From UBA5336 sp964412785 (lineage in GTDB: Bacteria; Pseudomonadota; Alphaproteobacteria; Caulobacterales; Hyphomonadaceae), in contig CAYPQD010000007.1 in NCBI GenBank assembly GCA_964412785.1, positions 1 through 64,000 of the forward strand: a stretch of 64,000 nucleotides of DNA, read 5' to 3'. The notes under the pieces are model-generated. The model did no database searches, was not told the DNA's origin, and saw nothing but the letters and a program-made list of their open reading frames with translations. Positions within the stretch are counted from its first letter, which is position 1, and the number at the start of each line of letters is the position of its first letter. This document shows positions 32,378-41,051 of the stretch, piece after piece. Position numbers and translations under genes: made by a program.

Positions 32378-33172
32378 ATGCTCAGTGCTATCCAGGCCCC
32401 CCTGTTGTTCGGCCTGATTGCGGCCCTTGTCACCACGATGGGCCTCCTGGCAGTGGCTCAGCGGGGCGACTGGAGCGCCCGGCATTCCGGCCTGTTCGCA
32501 GTGGCCGCCGGGGGCATGCTGGTCACGCTCACCCTGCTGCATATCATGCCGGAAGCGACCGCGAAGGGCGGGGCATCGCGCCTGTACCTGCTGGGCGGCT
32601 TTCTCGGCGGGGTCCTGATCCATTATGCCGTGCGCGGCCTGTTCGGCGCGACAAGCCAGCATGGCCAGGCCGCAGCCCTGACGCCGGTGCTTGCGATCGG
32701 ACTGCACAGCTTCATCGACGGTGCGATCTATTCGGTCACCTTCGCAGCAAGCTTCAGCGCCGGCGCCTCCGCCGCCATTGCACTGATCCTTCACGAGTTC
32801 CCCGAAGGCATCATCGCATTCGCGATCCTGCGCGGAGCCGGCGTCTCGAACCGCCTGTCCTTTCTGTGGGCGTTCGTCGCAGCGGCGGCGACGACGCCCC
32901 TCGGCGTGATCGCGTCGGCGCCAGTGATGTACGGGCTGAACGACGCCTGGCTTGGAAACCTCTTTGCAATATCGGCCGGGCTTCTGCTGTTCGTTGCCAC
33001 CGGGCCGCTGCTGGCGCCGCTGCGTGAGGAACCTGCCCTTCGCAGCTTTGCCGCACTCGGCGCAGGCGTCATTGCCGCTGGCCTTCTGTCACTGTCGCCG
33101 GTTCACCGCCACGACGACGCTGGCCACGACCACGCTCACCCGCCCGCCTTCTCCGCCATACCCCGCCAATGA
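32378..33172 (+). CDS. ZIP family metal (zinc) transporter
   Basis: Inner-membrane ZIP-type divalent metal importer, 264 residues with about eight hydrophobic segments. The binuclear metal-site motifs are visible: IGLHSFIDGAIY (helix 4 type, H..x..D) and LILHEFPEGIIAF (helix 5 type, HExPEG). Short His-rich ends occur (HRHDDAGHDHAH at the C-terminus). The ATG at 32378 gives a protein starting directly in the first helix. It is divergent from the ZrgA-like operon and convergent with the downstream sigma factor gene. Zinc is the most likely substrate, as for most ZIPs; iron or manganese cannot be excluded. Confidence 0.88.
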   Translation: MLSAIQAPLLFGLIAALVTTMGLLAVAQRGDWSARHSGLFAVAAGGMLVTLTLLHIMPEATAKGGASRLYLLGGFLGGVLIHYAVRGLFGATSQHGQAAALTPVLAIGLHSFIDGAIYSVTFAASFSAGASAAIALILHEFPEGIIAFAILRGAGVSNRLSFLWAFVAAAATTPLGVIASAPVMYGLNDAWLGNLFAISAGLLLFVATGPLLAPLREEPALRSFAALGAGVIAAGLLSLSPVHRHDDAGHDHAHPPAFSAIPRQ

Positions 33173-33229
33173 CCGATGCGCGCGCATCACACCTGTGCCG
33201 ATGCGGGATGCGACGCGGCGCTGTCGCCA

Positions 33230-34117
33230 TCAGAAGTTTGGCATCAGCCCGGCTTCTTCAGGGTCGCCGACCATCCGTTCCAGCGCCTTGCGCAGCTTTC
33301 CGAGCGCCTGGTGCTCGATCTGGCGCACCCGTTCCTTGGAGATGCCAAGCTCCCGCCCGATCGTCTCCAGTGTCACGGTCTCCTCGGAGAGCCGGCGCTG
33401 GCGGATGATCAGCATCTCGCGTTCATTGAGAGCCTGCAGGGCATCGGCGATCCACTGCTTGCGGCGCTCCGCGTCACGGCGCTCCATCACTTCGTCTTCC
33501 GGCGCGATCGATTCATCGGCGAGCAGGTCCTGCCATTCCGCGTCGCCATCGACCGCGAGCGGCGCATTGAGCGAGCGATCGCTGGCCGAGAGCCGCGCTG
33601 CCATCGCCTCGACATCGCGTTCGGGCACGCCGAGATGCTCGGCAACCCAAGTGCGGTTCTCCGCCGTCATGGTGGCATCACCGGTGTCATCAATCCGCGC
33701 GCGCAGGCGCCGCAGGTTGAAGAACAGGGATTTCTGCGCCGCCGTCGTGCCAGTCCGCACGATCGACCAGTTGCGCAGGACATAGTCCTGGATTGAGGAG
33801 CGGATCCACCAGGAGGCATAGGTCGAGAAGCGCACATTGCGGGCCGGCTCGAAGCGAGCGGCGGCCTGCATCAGGCCGACATTTCCCTCAGAGACCAGGT
33901 CCGGCATCGGCAAGCCATAATGACGAAACCGCGCCGCCATGGCGATGACAAGACGCATATAGGCTGTGGTCAGTTCGTGCAGGGCGCGCTCGTCGCCCGT
34001 CTCGCGCCAGCGCCGGGCAAGCTCCAGCTCATGCTCCTGCTCAAGGAGCGGCGCCTTCATGGCCTTCTTGACGAATTGGCGGTCCGCCACTCCATTACCA
34101 TACTGTCCGCTTGCCAT
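33230..34117 (-). CDS. rpoH2: RNA polymerase sigma-32-type factor (RpoH paralogue)
   Basis: Alternative sigma factor of the RpoH family, 295 residues. Region 2 includes GLPMPDLVSEGNVGLMQAAARF and FSTYASWWIRSSIQDYVL. The RpoH box appears as AQKSLFFNLRR; region 4 ends TLETIGRELGISKERVRQIE. Compared with the second copy at 43.6-44.5 kb it lacks the long N-terminal lead and diverges in regions 2.3-2.4, so promoter choice may differ. In alphaproteobacteria with two copies, one serves heat shock and the other photo-oxidative or other stress. The carD-fdxA neighbourhood suggests this is the second type, by inference. GGGAG precedes the ATG; a GC hairpin (34157-34174) lies in its leader. Confidence 0.9.
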   Translation of the reverse strand: MASGQYGNGVADRQFVKKAMKAPLLEQEHELELARRWRETGDERALHELTTAYMRLVIAMAARFRHYGLPMPDLVSEGNVGLMQAAARFEPARNVRFSTYASWWIRSSIQDYVLRNWSIVRTGTTAAQKSLFFNLRRLRARIDDTGDATMTAENRTWVAEHLGVPERDVEAMAARLSASDRSLNAPLAVDGDAEWQDLLADESIAPEDEVMERRDAERRKQWIADALQALNEREMLIIRQRRLSEETVTLETIGRELGISKERVRQIEHQALGKLRKALERMVGDPEEAGLMPNF

Positions 34118-34209
34118 GCCTTACTCCCTTTTCCCGTCCTCCTGACCTGAATACGCACCGGCGTGCCCGCCGGTTCACCGGCTGCAAGGGATTGGAGGAC
34201 GGCAATACG

Positions 34210-34238
34210 AAAACGCCGGCCCCTTTTCGGGACCGGCG
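34210..34238 (-). terminator. Rho-independent terminator of carD
   Basis: The stem CGCCGGCCCC / GGGACCGGCG (one mismatch) with loop TTTTC is followed on the minus strand by TTTTCGT. It lies 52 bases after the carD stop codon and separates carD from the rpoH paralogue. Confidence 0.8.
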
Positions 34239-34289
34239 AACCCGGCTTACGGTGAGAACGCTGCGCTGCGCTGACGCGCGCAAGGCCGA

Positions 34290-34817
34290 TCAGGCGGCCG
34301 CCTTCTTCTTGGCGAGCGATTCGGCCAGCAGCTCCATGGCGCTGTCGCGGTCGATGTTTTCGACCGCCGCCAGCTCGCGGGCCATGCGGTCGAGTGCGCT
34401 CTCATAGAGCTGGCGCTCGGAATAGGACTGATCCGGCTGGTCGGCGTCGCGGTACAGGTCGCGCACGACCTCTGCGATCGAGATAAGGTCGCCGGAATTG
34501 ATCTTCGCCTCGTATTCCTGGGCGCGGCGCGACCACATTGTGCGCTTGACGCGGGCCTTTCCGCCGAGCGTGCGCAGTGCGTCCTCCACAAGGGCAGACC
34601 CCGCAAGGGCGCGCATGCCGGACGCTTCGGCCCGGTTCGTCGGAACCCGCAGGATCATCTTGTCCTGGTCGAACGAGACCACAAACACTTCGAGGATCAT
34701 TCCGGCGACCGTCTGGGTTTCAATGCCCGTGACCCGGCCAACCCCATGAGCGGGATAGACAATCATCTGGCCGACTTCGAAGGCCAGGCCCGACGGTTTC
34801 TGCGCTTGTTTTGCCAT
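34290..34817 (-). CDS. carD: CarD/CdnL family transcriptional regulator
   Basis: RNA-polymerase-binding regulator that stabilises open complexes, 175 residues. The N-terminal polymerase-interacting domain (about 10-70) has GQMIVYPAHGVGRVTGIE and the helical C-terminal DNA-binding part contains MWSRRAQEYEAKINSGD, both family hallmarks. The last residues are Lys/Ala-rich (AKKKAAA). It has its own terminator, and the 159-bp gap upstream offers room for its own promoter. It stands between fdxA and the rpoH paralogue, a neighbourhood seen in other alphaproteobacteria. Confidence 0.95.
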   Translation of the reverse strand: MAKQAQKPSGLAFEVGQMIVYPAHGVGRVTGIETQTVAGMILEVFVVSFDQDKMILRVPTNRAEASGMRALAGSALVEDALRTLGGKARVKRTMWSRRAQEYEAKINSGDLISIAEVVRDLYRDADQPDQSYSERQLYESALDRMARELAAVENIDRDSAMELLAESLAKKKAAA

Positions 34818-34976
34818 GTGACAGGAGCCTCTCTACGCTGTTATCAAGACCGAAACGCCATTATCCCGCTCCGCGAGCAGGCATCGGATCATACATTTCG
34901 GCTATTTCTTGGCTGCACCTGACAGGAGTGTAACAGGAACACGACGGATTTTCAACGTCGCACGGCCATGATGACG

Positions 34977-35318
34977 TCAGTCACCCGCCCCTGGATTGGC
35001 GCTGAAGTACTTTGCCAGCTTGTCGGTTTCCTGCGCGAATTGCTCACGGTCCTCGGGCGGGTCCTTGCGGCGGGTGATATTTGGCCAGGCCTTCGAGAAT
35101 TCGGTGTTCAATTTCAACCACTTGCCGTCCGTGTCGTCCTCGGTGTCGGGCTTGATGGCCTCGACCGGGCACTCAGGCTCGCAGACCCCGCAATCGATGC
35201 ACTCATCCGGGTGGATGACCAGCATGTTCTCGCCCTCATAGAAACAGTCCACGGGACAGACCTCGACGCAATCCATGTATTTGCAGCGGATACAGGCGTC
35301 GATGACGATGTAGGTCAT
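34977..35318 (-). CDS. fdxA: Seven-iron ferredoxin FdxA
   Basis: Small electron carrier with one 3Fe-4S and one 4Fe-4S cluster, 113 residues. Cysteine motifs CIRCKYMDCVEVCPVDC and CIDCGVCEPECP are intact. ATG 35318 is chosen because the mature protein begins MTYIVIDAC, the conserved start; the ATG 15 bases upstream would add an unconserved extension. The C-terminal third is the usual charged tail (TRRKDPPEDREQF). Confidence 0.95.
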   Translation of the reverse strand: MTYIVIDACIRCKYMDCVEVCPVDCFYEGENMLVIHPDECIDCGVCEPECPVEAIKPDTEDDTDGKWLKLNTEFSKAWPNITRRKDPPEDREQFAQETDKLAKYFSANPGAGD

Positions 35319-35365
35319 GGGCAATTCCAGCACTTTGAGAAGTTCACTGTCCTACCGCACTTAAT

Positions 35366-35413
35366 CAGCGGCGACCCGCTGTCAATCAGGAGCGACCACG
35401 CCAGATGGTCGCT
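35366..35413 (-). terminator. Two small hairpins between the TerB-like gene and fdxA
   Basis: AGCGACCA/TGGTCGCT (35391-35398, 35406-35413) and CAGCGG/CCGCTG (35366-35371, 35376-35381) form perfect stems with short loops in the 105-bp gap. No T-run follows either. They may pause or attenuate transcription ahead of fdxA. Confidence 0.35.
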
Positions 35414-35423
35414 TCAGCAGCGC

Positions 35424-35879
35424 TTAACCCTCGCTGGCAACCCGGGCTTCTGCCGCCTGGCGGGCGCGCGCCCGGCGCATGTCGTCGACATGCAGCAGCG
35501 ACGCAACATGGCGAATGAAGGCGTCCTCATAGGGACAGCGCTCGCCATCGGCGAGGGCGACGCGGTAGAGCCCCTCCACCACTTTCGCGCGCTCGTCCAG
35601 CGGCAGCGTCTTGACGTGCTTGGTAAACTGGTGGGCGCTGATGGCGCCTTCCGCATGCCGCTCGCCATCGCGGATCAACTGGTCGACCCGCTGCGCATCC
35701 AGCGGGAAACTGTCGAGCAGGATCTCCGCGATCATGTCACTTTCCATATTGGCATAGACCCCGTCGACCAGGGCCGCCTCCACGAGCAGCGCCGATGCGG
35801 CCGTGTACGGATCGAGGGTGTCACGCTCACCGCGCGCGCGTCCGGCGCCGAAGAGCTGTTTCAGGCCGTCGAACATCAT
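35424..35879 (-). CDS. TerB-like (tellurite-resistance B family) protein
   Basis: All-alpha protein of 151 residues. Helices such as ASALLVEAALVDGVYANMESDMIAEILLDSF and LYRVALADGERCPYEDAFIRHVASLL show the repeated A-x-x-D-G pattern typical of the TerB fold, with acidic metal-binding loops. The family links to stress and metal chemistry but its molecular role is unclear. The start overlaps the stop of the S4-domain gene by four bases. An ATG one codon further in (35876) is equally possible. Confidence 0.82.
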   Translation of the reverse strand: MMFDGLKQLFGAGRARGERDTLDPYTAASALLVEAALVDGVYANMESDMIAEILLDSFPLDAQRVDQLIRDGERHAEGAISAHQFTKHVKTLPLDERAKVVEGLYRVALADGERCPYEDAFIRHVASLLHVDDMRRARARQAAEARVASEG

Positions 35880-36166
35880 GCCTCTCCTGCCAGTTCGTAG
35901 AGCCCTTGCGCCTCGTTGGCGGGCCCGCGACGCGTTCCGAGCGCAATGACCCGGACCGTGTGAATATGGCCCCCGGTGGCGAAGGTCAAAACATCGCCGA
36001 TACAGATGCCGGCGCCGGGCTTGTCGGCGCGCCGTGTCTGGCCGAGTCGGGTAATGCGCACGCCATGGCCGGCGACAAAGCTCGCGGCCAGCGCGCGGGT
36101 CCTGAAGAAGCGGGCGCGCCAGAGCCAGGCATCAAGGCGCAGGCGGGCGTCCGGCAGTTCGGTCAC
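35876..36166 (-). CDS. S4-domain RNA-binding protein (Hsp15-like)
   Basis: This 96-residue protein is nearly all S4 fold: LRLDAWLWRARFFRTRALAASFV, then GHGVRITRLGQ and IGDVLTFATGGHIHTVRVIALG. It resembles heat-shock protein Hsp15, which rescues stalled 50S subunits. The start overlaps the end of the helicase gene by four bases and the end overlaps the TerB-like gene by four bases, so the three are translated in series. Confidence 0.9.
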   Translation of the reverse strand: MTELPDARLRLDAWLWRARFFRTRALAASFVAGHGVRITRLGQTRRADKPGAGICIGDVLTFATGGHIHTVRVIALGTRRGPANEAQGLYELAGEA

Positions 36167-38880
36167 TGGAAGGGCGTGTAGACAAAGCGCCCGGTGGCGT
36201 CGGGGCTGGCGGCGGCGCCCTGGCCCTTGCCGCGCCGGCGCTTGCGCCGCTTCGGCTTGTCCGCCGCCGGTGGCGGCTGGATGAGAACCGCCAGCGCCGC
36301 GAACGGACTGTCGGGATCAGGCGCACTCGGGGCGCGCGGGGCGGGCTTGCGCCCGTCGGGCCGCGGTGGCTTGCCAGACCGCTGACGGCGCGAGGCGACC
36401 TCGCCGGCGGGGCCCTTGTCTGCGGGCCGGCGCGGGTGGCGACGCGCCGGCGCGTCATCATCCTGGCGGGCGCGAGCCTGGTAGCGCCAAAGGGTTACGG
36501 CCTTCGTGTCCGGGTCGTGCTCGGCCGGCGACAGGCCGAAACCCTTCAGAACCGCCGGAAAGGCATCGCCCGGACAGGACACGATCGAGGCGAGTTCCGG
36601 CGGCAGGGCAAACGCATTCCTGCCTGCATCCTTGCGCCGCTTTGCGATCTCCCAGGCCAGCCGCTCGGCAAGGTCGGCGCGGATGGCACGCGGCCCGAAA
36701 CGCAGATATCCATTGGCAAGCAGTGCGCCGTCGCTCCAGCCGGAATCGGGTTCGAAAGAGCCAGCCCCCTCAGGGGCGAGCGCGCAGGCGGCCCCGTCGA
36801 ACAAGCCGCGCAGCTCGGCAAGCAGGCGCTGGGCCGCAGGCTTCTGAGCATCGGTCGCATGCGCCGACACCCGGCCAGCGCGCACACCGATTGCCTTCAG
36901 CGCCTCGCGCTGGGCCTTGTCGAGACGCAGGCCCGGATCGTCTGCGCGCAGGTCGACGGCTGCGCCGGTCTCCATCAGCCGGAAGGCAAGCCCGCGTGCC
37001 AGCCCCTCAAGCCCCTCAGCAGCGCCAAGCGCCTTCAGCCCGTAATGGGTCGGCAGGCGCCTGGCCATCTCTGTCTTCAGCCACGAGTCGAGGCGCCGCT
37101 GCACCGCCTCGCGCGCACCGCTCTCGCCGGTCTCACCGCCGATCAGCTCGATCCGCGGGCTCAGCCAGTCGCCGCCCCTGACCAGCCGGGCGATCGCCTC
37201 GCCGCGGAACGCAATCCTCCTGTCCGGGCCGAGCGCGAAGTCGGCCGCACTGGCTTCGGTTATCTCCGAGAGCCGCCGCGCGAGGATTGGCCTGAGCGCC
37301 TGCATGGCCGCATTGCGGACAGCCTTGCCTTCCAGGGTGCGGGCGCTGGAGGCGGGCTCGAAATGCAGCCCGACCAGCCGGCCGACCACATGTCCCTCGA
37401 CGCTGACCTCGCCCTTGTCGCTCATCTCGGTGACGAGCGCGTCCTCCTTTGACAGGCCGGCGAGAAGCGCCGTGGTGCGCCGGTCCACAAAGCGCGCGGT
37501 CAGCGCCTCGTGCAGCGCATCCGACAGAGCATCCTCGATCTCGCGGGTGCGTTCGCGCCAGTGCTCGGGATGGGCCAGCCAGTCCTCGCGATGGGCGGCA
37601 TAGGTCCAGGTGCGGATGGCAGCGAGACGCTGTTCGAGGCTGGAAATGTCGCCCCGGGCAAGGCTGAGCTGCTCAAGGCGCTTTTCCATGCCGGCATCCG
37701 ACAGGCGCGCATCGGGATCGGCCAGGGTGTCGGCAAGGCCAAGGACAAGGCGGGCATGGCCGTCGCGCCCGGCCTTGCGAAAGTCCGGCAGTCGGGCGAG
37801 GTCCCAGAGGCGACGCACCCGGCGTTCCCCCGTGACATCCGGCCCGATGCCCTCATGCTCGCTGATCCGCCGCAGCACCCATTCGTCGAGCGCGTCCGGA
37901 TTCTGGCGCAGTACGGGATTGGGCGAGGGGGCAGAGAGGCTGGCGATCAGTGCCCGTATCGACGCGAAATCTAGGTCGGCACTGCGCCACTGGATGGCGT
38001 CGACCGGCTCGAATTCGTGAGTCTCGATCCGCCGGCGCATTGCCTCGTCGAACTCGGGGCAATCGGACGTTTCGCCGAATTCGCCGTCGGACCGGAACCG
38101 TCCGGCCCGCCCTGCAATCTGGCCGCACTCGGCGGCCGTCAGCAGGCGATGGCGGCGCCCGTCGAACTTGGAACGGGCCGCGAAGGCGATCCGGTCGACA
38201 TCGAGGTTGAGCCCCATGCCGATGGCATCGGTGGCGACGAGGTAGTCGACATCGCCGGACTGGTAGAGCGCAACTTGGGCATTGCGGGTGCGCGGGCTGA
38301 GCGCGCCCATGACGATGGCGGCGCCGCCCTTCTGGCGTTTCAGCAATTCGCCGATCGCATACACCTGTTCGGACGAGAAGGCGACGATGGCGGTGCGCTT
38401 GGGAAGCTTGGTGATCTTTGTCGGGCCGGCATAGCGCAGTTCGGAAAACCGCTCGCGCGGGTCGGTGTCCGCATTGAGGTCGAGCTGGCGGAGCAGCCCG
38501 CGCATGGTGTCGGAGCCGAGCAGCAGTGTCTCAGATCGCCCGCGCGCCCGCAGGATGCGGTCAGTGAAGACGTGGCCGCGATCCTCGTCTTCGGCGAGCT
38601 GGATCTCGTCGATGGCGAGAAAGTCAACCGCACGCTGCACCGGCATGCTCTCCACGGTACAGACGAAGTAGCGTGCGGTGTCCGGCTCGATCCGCTCCTC
38701 GCCAGTGACCAGAGCGCAATGGGCGGCCCCTTTTTCCGCGCAGATGCGGTCATAGACCTCGCGCGCAAGCAGGCGCAGCGGCAAGCCGATCATGCCGGAG
38801 GCATGGCCGAGCATGCGCTCGATCGCATAGTGGGTCTTGCCGGTATTGGTGGGGCCAAGCACGGCCTTCAGGATCGACAT
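36163..38880 (-). CDS. SUV3-like ATP-dependent RNA helicase
   Basis: DExH-type helicase of about 905 residues related to mitochondrial SUV3. Walker A is LGPTNTGKTHYA right at the N-terminus, DEXH-type Walker B is FLAIDEIQLAED, and motif VI is QIAGRAGRFR. A long central helical region follows, and the C-terminus (about 800-890) is a disordered basic tail rich in Arg/Lys/Pro. ATG 38880 gives MSILKAVLGPTNTGKT, the usual start; a GTG at 38952 would add 24 unconserved residues. Neither has a strong ribosome-binding site. It is probably co-transcribed with the DUF3108 gene before it and overlaps the S4 gene after it. The role in RNA turnover is inferred from the family. Confidence 0.88.
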   Translation of the reverse strand: MSILKAVLGPTNTGKTHYAIERMLGHASGMIGLPLRLLAREVYDRICAEKGAAHCALVTGEERIEPDTARYFVCTVESMPVQRAVDFLAIDEIQLAEDEDRGHVFTDRILRARGRSETLLLGSDTMRGLLRQLDLNADTDPRERFSELRYAGPTKITKLPKRTAIVAFSSEQVYAIGELLKRQKGGAAIVMGALSPRTRNAQVALYQSGDVDYLVATDAIGMGLNLDVDRIAFAARSKFDGRRHRLLTAAECGQIAGRAGRFRSDGEFGETSDCPEFDEAMRRRIETHEFEPVDAIQWRSADLDFASIRALIASLSAPSPNPVLRQNPDALDEWVLRRISEHEGIGPDVTGERRVRRLWDLARLPDFRKAGRDGHARLVLGLADTLADPDARLSDAGMEKRLEQLSLARGDISSLEQRLAAIRTWTYAAHREDWLAHPEHWRERTREIEDALSDALHEALTARFVDRRTTALLAGLSKEDALVTEMSDKGEVSVEGHVVGRLVGLHFEPASSARTLEGKAVRNAAMQALRPILARRLSEITEASAADFALGPDRRIAFRGEAIARLVRGGDWLSPRIELIGGETGESGAREAVQRRLDSWLKTEMARRLPTHYGLKALGAAEGLEGLARGLAFRLMETGAAVDLRADDPGLRLDKAQREALKAIGVRAGRVSAHATDAQKPAAQRLLAELRGLFDGAACALAPEGAGSFEPDSGWSDGALLANGYLRFGPRAIRADLAERLAWEIAKRRKDAGRNAFALPPELASIVSCPGDAFPAVLKGFGLSPAEHDPDTKAVTLWRYQARARQDDDAPARRHPRRPADKGPAGEVASRRQRSGKPPRPDGRKPAPRAPSAPDPDSPFAALAVLIQPPPAADKPKRRKRRRGKGQGAAASPDATGRFVYTPFQ

Positions 38881-38959
38881 GCCGAGCGGGATAGCAGAGG
38901 CATTGCGGTTTGTGAGGGGGCCAGCGCGGCAAATTTCTGCCCGGGCGATCACACCATAC

Positions 38960-39847
38960 CTAACCGCCGCGTTCCAGCCGCGCTTCCTCGGTCACGACCG
39001 GCTCGAATTTCAGCGTACCGGCCTGCAGCACAACCCTGCCGATATCATCGGTGTCCGCCTCGATGCGGACGGGCATGGTCGCGCCATTGGGCAACTCGGC
39101 GAGATACATCCGCAGCGGCCCATCAATACCGGCCAGCGAATCCTTGTTCTTCTCGCCCTTCTTGAAGCCCGCAACCTTGTCCAGGCTGACATGGCATTCG
39201 ATCGCCTCGCCCTTCCAGGCGTCGGAGCGCACGCGCTTGCGCCCGGCATAGGTCAGGTGCAGGTGCGAGAGCTGGCGCCCGTCGAAGATCTTCAGCGGGC
39301 CACCACAGGGATTTGCGCCAAGGTCACGCGGCTCCAGCCCGAAGCTGATTAGGGCCGTGATCGGGTCACTGGCATCGGTCTTCTGGTCCGGCAGCGCCGG
39401 CGGGTCGCCGAGATTGCCGAAAGCGGGCGTCGCCTCCATGGCGACATCGTCGGCGCGCCAGACCATCTCGACCCGCCGGTTCTTCTTGCCATCGGTATTT
39501 TGCGACACATAGGCGTAGGAGGCGAGCCGGTCACCCGCCGTATAGCCGGTCGCCGAAAGGTCGAGATCATAATCGACAAGAATGTCCGCCAGCCCGGTGG
39601 TCTTGACCTTGGAGCGGATGCGGTAGGTGTCGCCATGGATGTCGGCGGTGAACCGCGCCTTGCCGGTAACCGGCAGGATGAACACCCAGGCCGAGGCCTT
39701 CAGCTCATAGGTCAGCCGCATGGGCTGGCCGGCCTCCACCGCGGCGAGCGGCGTTGCCGGCCTGACCGGCACCGAGGTGTCGGCGAAGGCGGCTGCGGCG
39801 AGGGCGATCAGCGACAGGGCGGCGATCGGCTTGACGTGTTGGCGCAT
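38960..39847 (-). CDS. DUF3108 domain periplasmic protein
   Basis: Exported protein of 295 residues, function unknown. ATG 39847 begins a signal peptide (IAALSLIALAAAAFA); the longer open frame upstream has no signal. The body has the DUF3108 strands MRLTYELKASAWVFILPVTGKA, DILVDYDLDLSATGY, DPITALISFG and a Cys pair (NPCGG...IECHV). DUF3108 proteins are common in alphaproteobacterial envelopes. It is divergent from rpmB with 224 bp between, where no clear site was recognised. Confidence 0.85.
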   Translation of the reverse strand: MRQHVKPIAALSLIALAAAAFADTSVPVRPATPLAAVEAGQPMRLTYELKASAWVFILPVTGKARFTADIHGDTYRIRSKVKTTGLADILVDYDLDLSATGYTAGDRLASYAYVSQNTDGKKNRRVEMVWRADDVAMEATPAFGNLGDPPALPDQKTDASDPITALISFGLEPRDLGANPCGGPLKIFDGRQLSHLHLTYAGRKRVRSDAWKGEAIECHVSLDKVAGFKKGEKNKDSLAGIDGPLRMYLAELPNGATMPVRIEADTDDIGRVVLQAGTLKFEPVVTEEARLERGG

Positions 39848-40071
39848 GTCCCGACGGTCCTTTCGGCGAGGCACTATGTTGCGAGTGTAATCCCACGCGA
39901 TCGCCCAATCCAGCCTGAACAGGTGTGCCGCCATTCCGCCCGATTTCAAATTGAACTTTCAGTCAGGTTCGGGCCGGGTGAAAGAAGCGGGGAGGATCGC
40001 CTTGACGCCGCCACCCGGGCCCTGTATTTCCCGCGCTTCGTTGAATTCCAACCCTTCCGACAGGTCCGCCC

Positions 40072-40359
40072 ATGTCCCGCCAGTGCGAGCTCACCGGCAC
40101 CAAGCCGCAAGTCGGCCACCATGTGAGCCACTCCCAGATCAAGACCAAGCGCCGGTTCCTGCCGAACCTTGTGAGGGTATCGCTGCATTCTGAAACCCTC
40201 GACCAGAGTTTCCGCATGCGGATTGCGGCCAAGGCCCTGCGCACGGTCGACAAGGTCGGCGGGCTGGATGCCTTCCTCGCAAAAGCCAAGCCCGACCAGC
40301 TTTCCGAGCGCGCCCAGAAGATCAAGCGCGACATCGAGAAACGCACCGCCGAGGCCTGA
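40072..40359 (+). CDS. rpmB: 50S ribosomal protein L28
   Basis: Ribosomal protein bL28, 95 residues, starting MSRQCELTGTKPQVGHHVSHS, with KTKRRFLPNL and MRIAAKALRTVDKVGG, all family typical. Length is normal for alphaproteobacteria, which carry a C-terminal extension. The Nudix gene follows after 8 bp and is probably co-transcribed. Confidence 0.97.
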   Translation: MSRQCELTGTKPQVGHHVSHSQIKTKRRFLPNLVRVSLHSETLDQSFRMRIAAKALRTVDKVGGLDAFLAKAKPDQLSERAQKIKRDIEKRTAEA

Positions 40360-40367
40360 GCGGGCCG

Positions 40368-40979
40368 GTGGCGGGGGACGAGAGGCCGGACAAGCGCCGC
40401 AACGGCCCCTGGGCGGTCCACGACAGCCGCGTGTGCTACGACAATCCCTGGATCGAAGTGACCGAGCACCAGATCACGCACCCTGGCGGCATGCCGGGAA
40501 TTTATGGCGTGGTCCACTACAAGAACCGGGCGATCGGGGTCCTGCCAGTCAGCGCGGACGGCCTTGTCTGGATCGTTGGCCAGCACCGCTTCCCCTTCGA
40601 TGCCTATAGCTGGGAGCTGCCGGAAGGCGGCGGGCCGCTTGCTCAGGACCCGCTGGAGGCGGCGCGCCGCGAGCTTCGGGAAGAGACAGGCCTCACCGCC
40701 CGGCACTGGGCGCCGCTGATCGAATTCGATGTCTCCAACTCGGTGAGCGACGAGGTGGCGATATGCTTCCTGGCCTGGGGGCTGAGCGAGGGCGAGCCCA
40801 GCCCGGAGCCGTCAGAGGCGCTGCGCGTGAAACGGGTGCCCTTCGCCGAACTTCATGCCATGTGTCTCGATGGACGGGTGCGCGACAGCCTGTCCGTGGC
40901 CATGGTGCTCGCCGCCGAGACGCGGGCGCGGCAGGGTGTGTTGCCGGAAGAAATCGCCCGATACCTCGCGATCACCTGA
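40368..40979 (+). CDS. Nudix hydrolase (ADP-sugar pyrophosphatase type)
   Basis: This enzyme hydrolyses nucleoside diphosphates linked to another group; 203 residues. The Nudix box is intact: GGGPLAQDPLEAARREL followed by REETGL, matching G-x5-E-x7-REU-x-EE-x-G-U. The preceding GQHRFPFDAYSWELPEGG is typical of the ADP-ribose/GDP-mannose pyrophosphatase branch. The start codon is GTG, 8 bp after rpmB. The exact substrate is not known. Confidence 0.9.
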   Translation: MAGDERPDKRRNGPWAVHDSRVCYDNPWIEVTEHQITHPGGMPGIYGVVHYKNRAIGVLPVSADGLVWIVGQHRFPFDAYSWELPEGGGPLAQDPLEAARRELREETGLTARHWAPLIEFDVSNSVSDEVAICFLAWGLSEGEPSPEPSEALRVKRVPFAELHAMCLDGRVRDSLSVAMVLAAETRARQGVLPEEIARYLAIT

Positions 40980-41051
40980 CGAGCGGGCTTGCCGCCGCCA
41001 TTCCAGTCGCCAAGATGCGTGGCCATCCAGATCGGCCGGACCCCCCCGACC

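Noticed and set aside
33173..33229. Fifth copy of the dispersed repeat between ZIP and the rpoH paralogue
   Set aside because: There is a GCGACGCGGCGCTGTCGC stretch, but it does not align with the core over more than a few bases.
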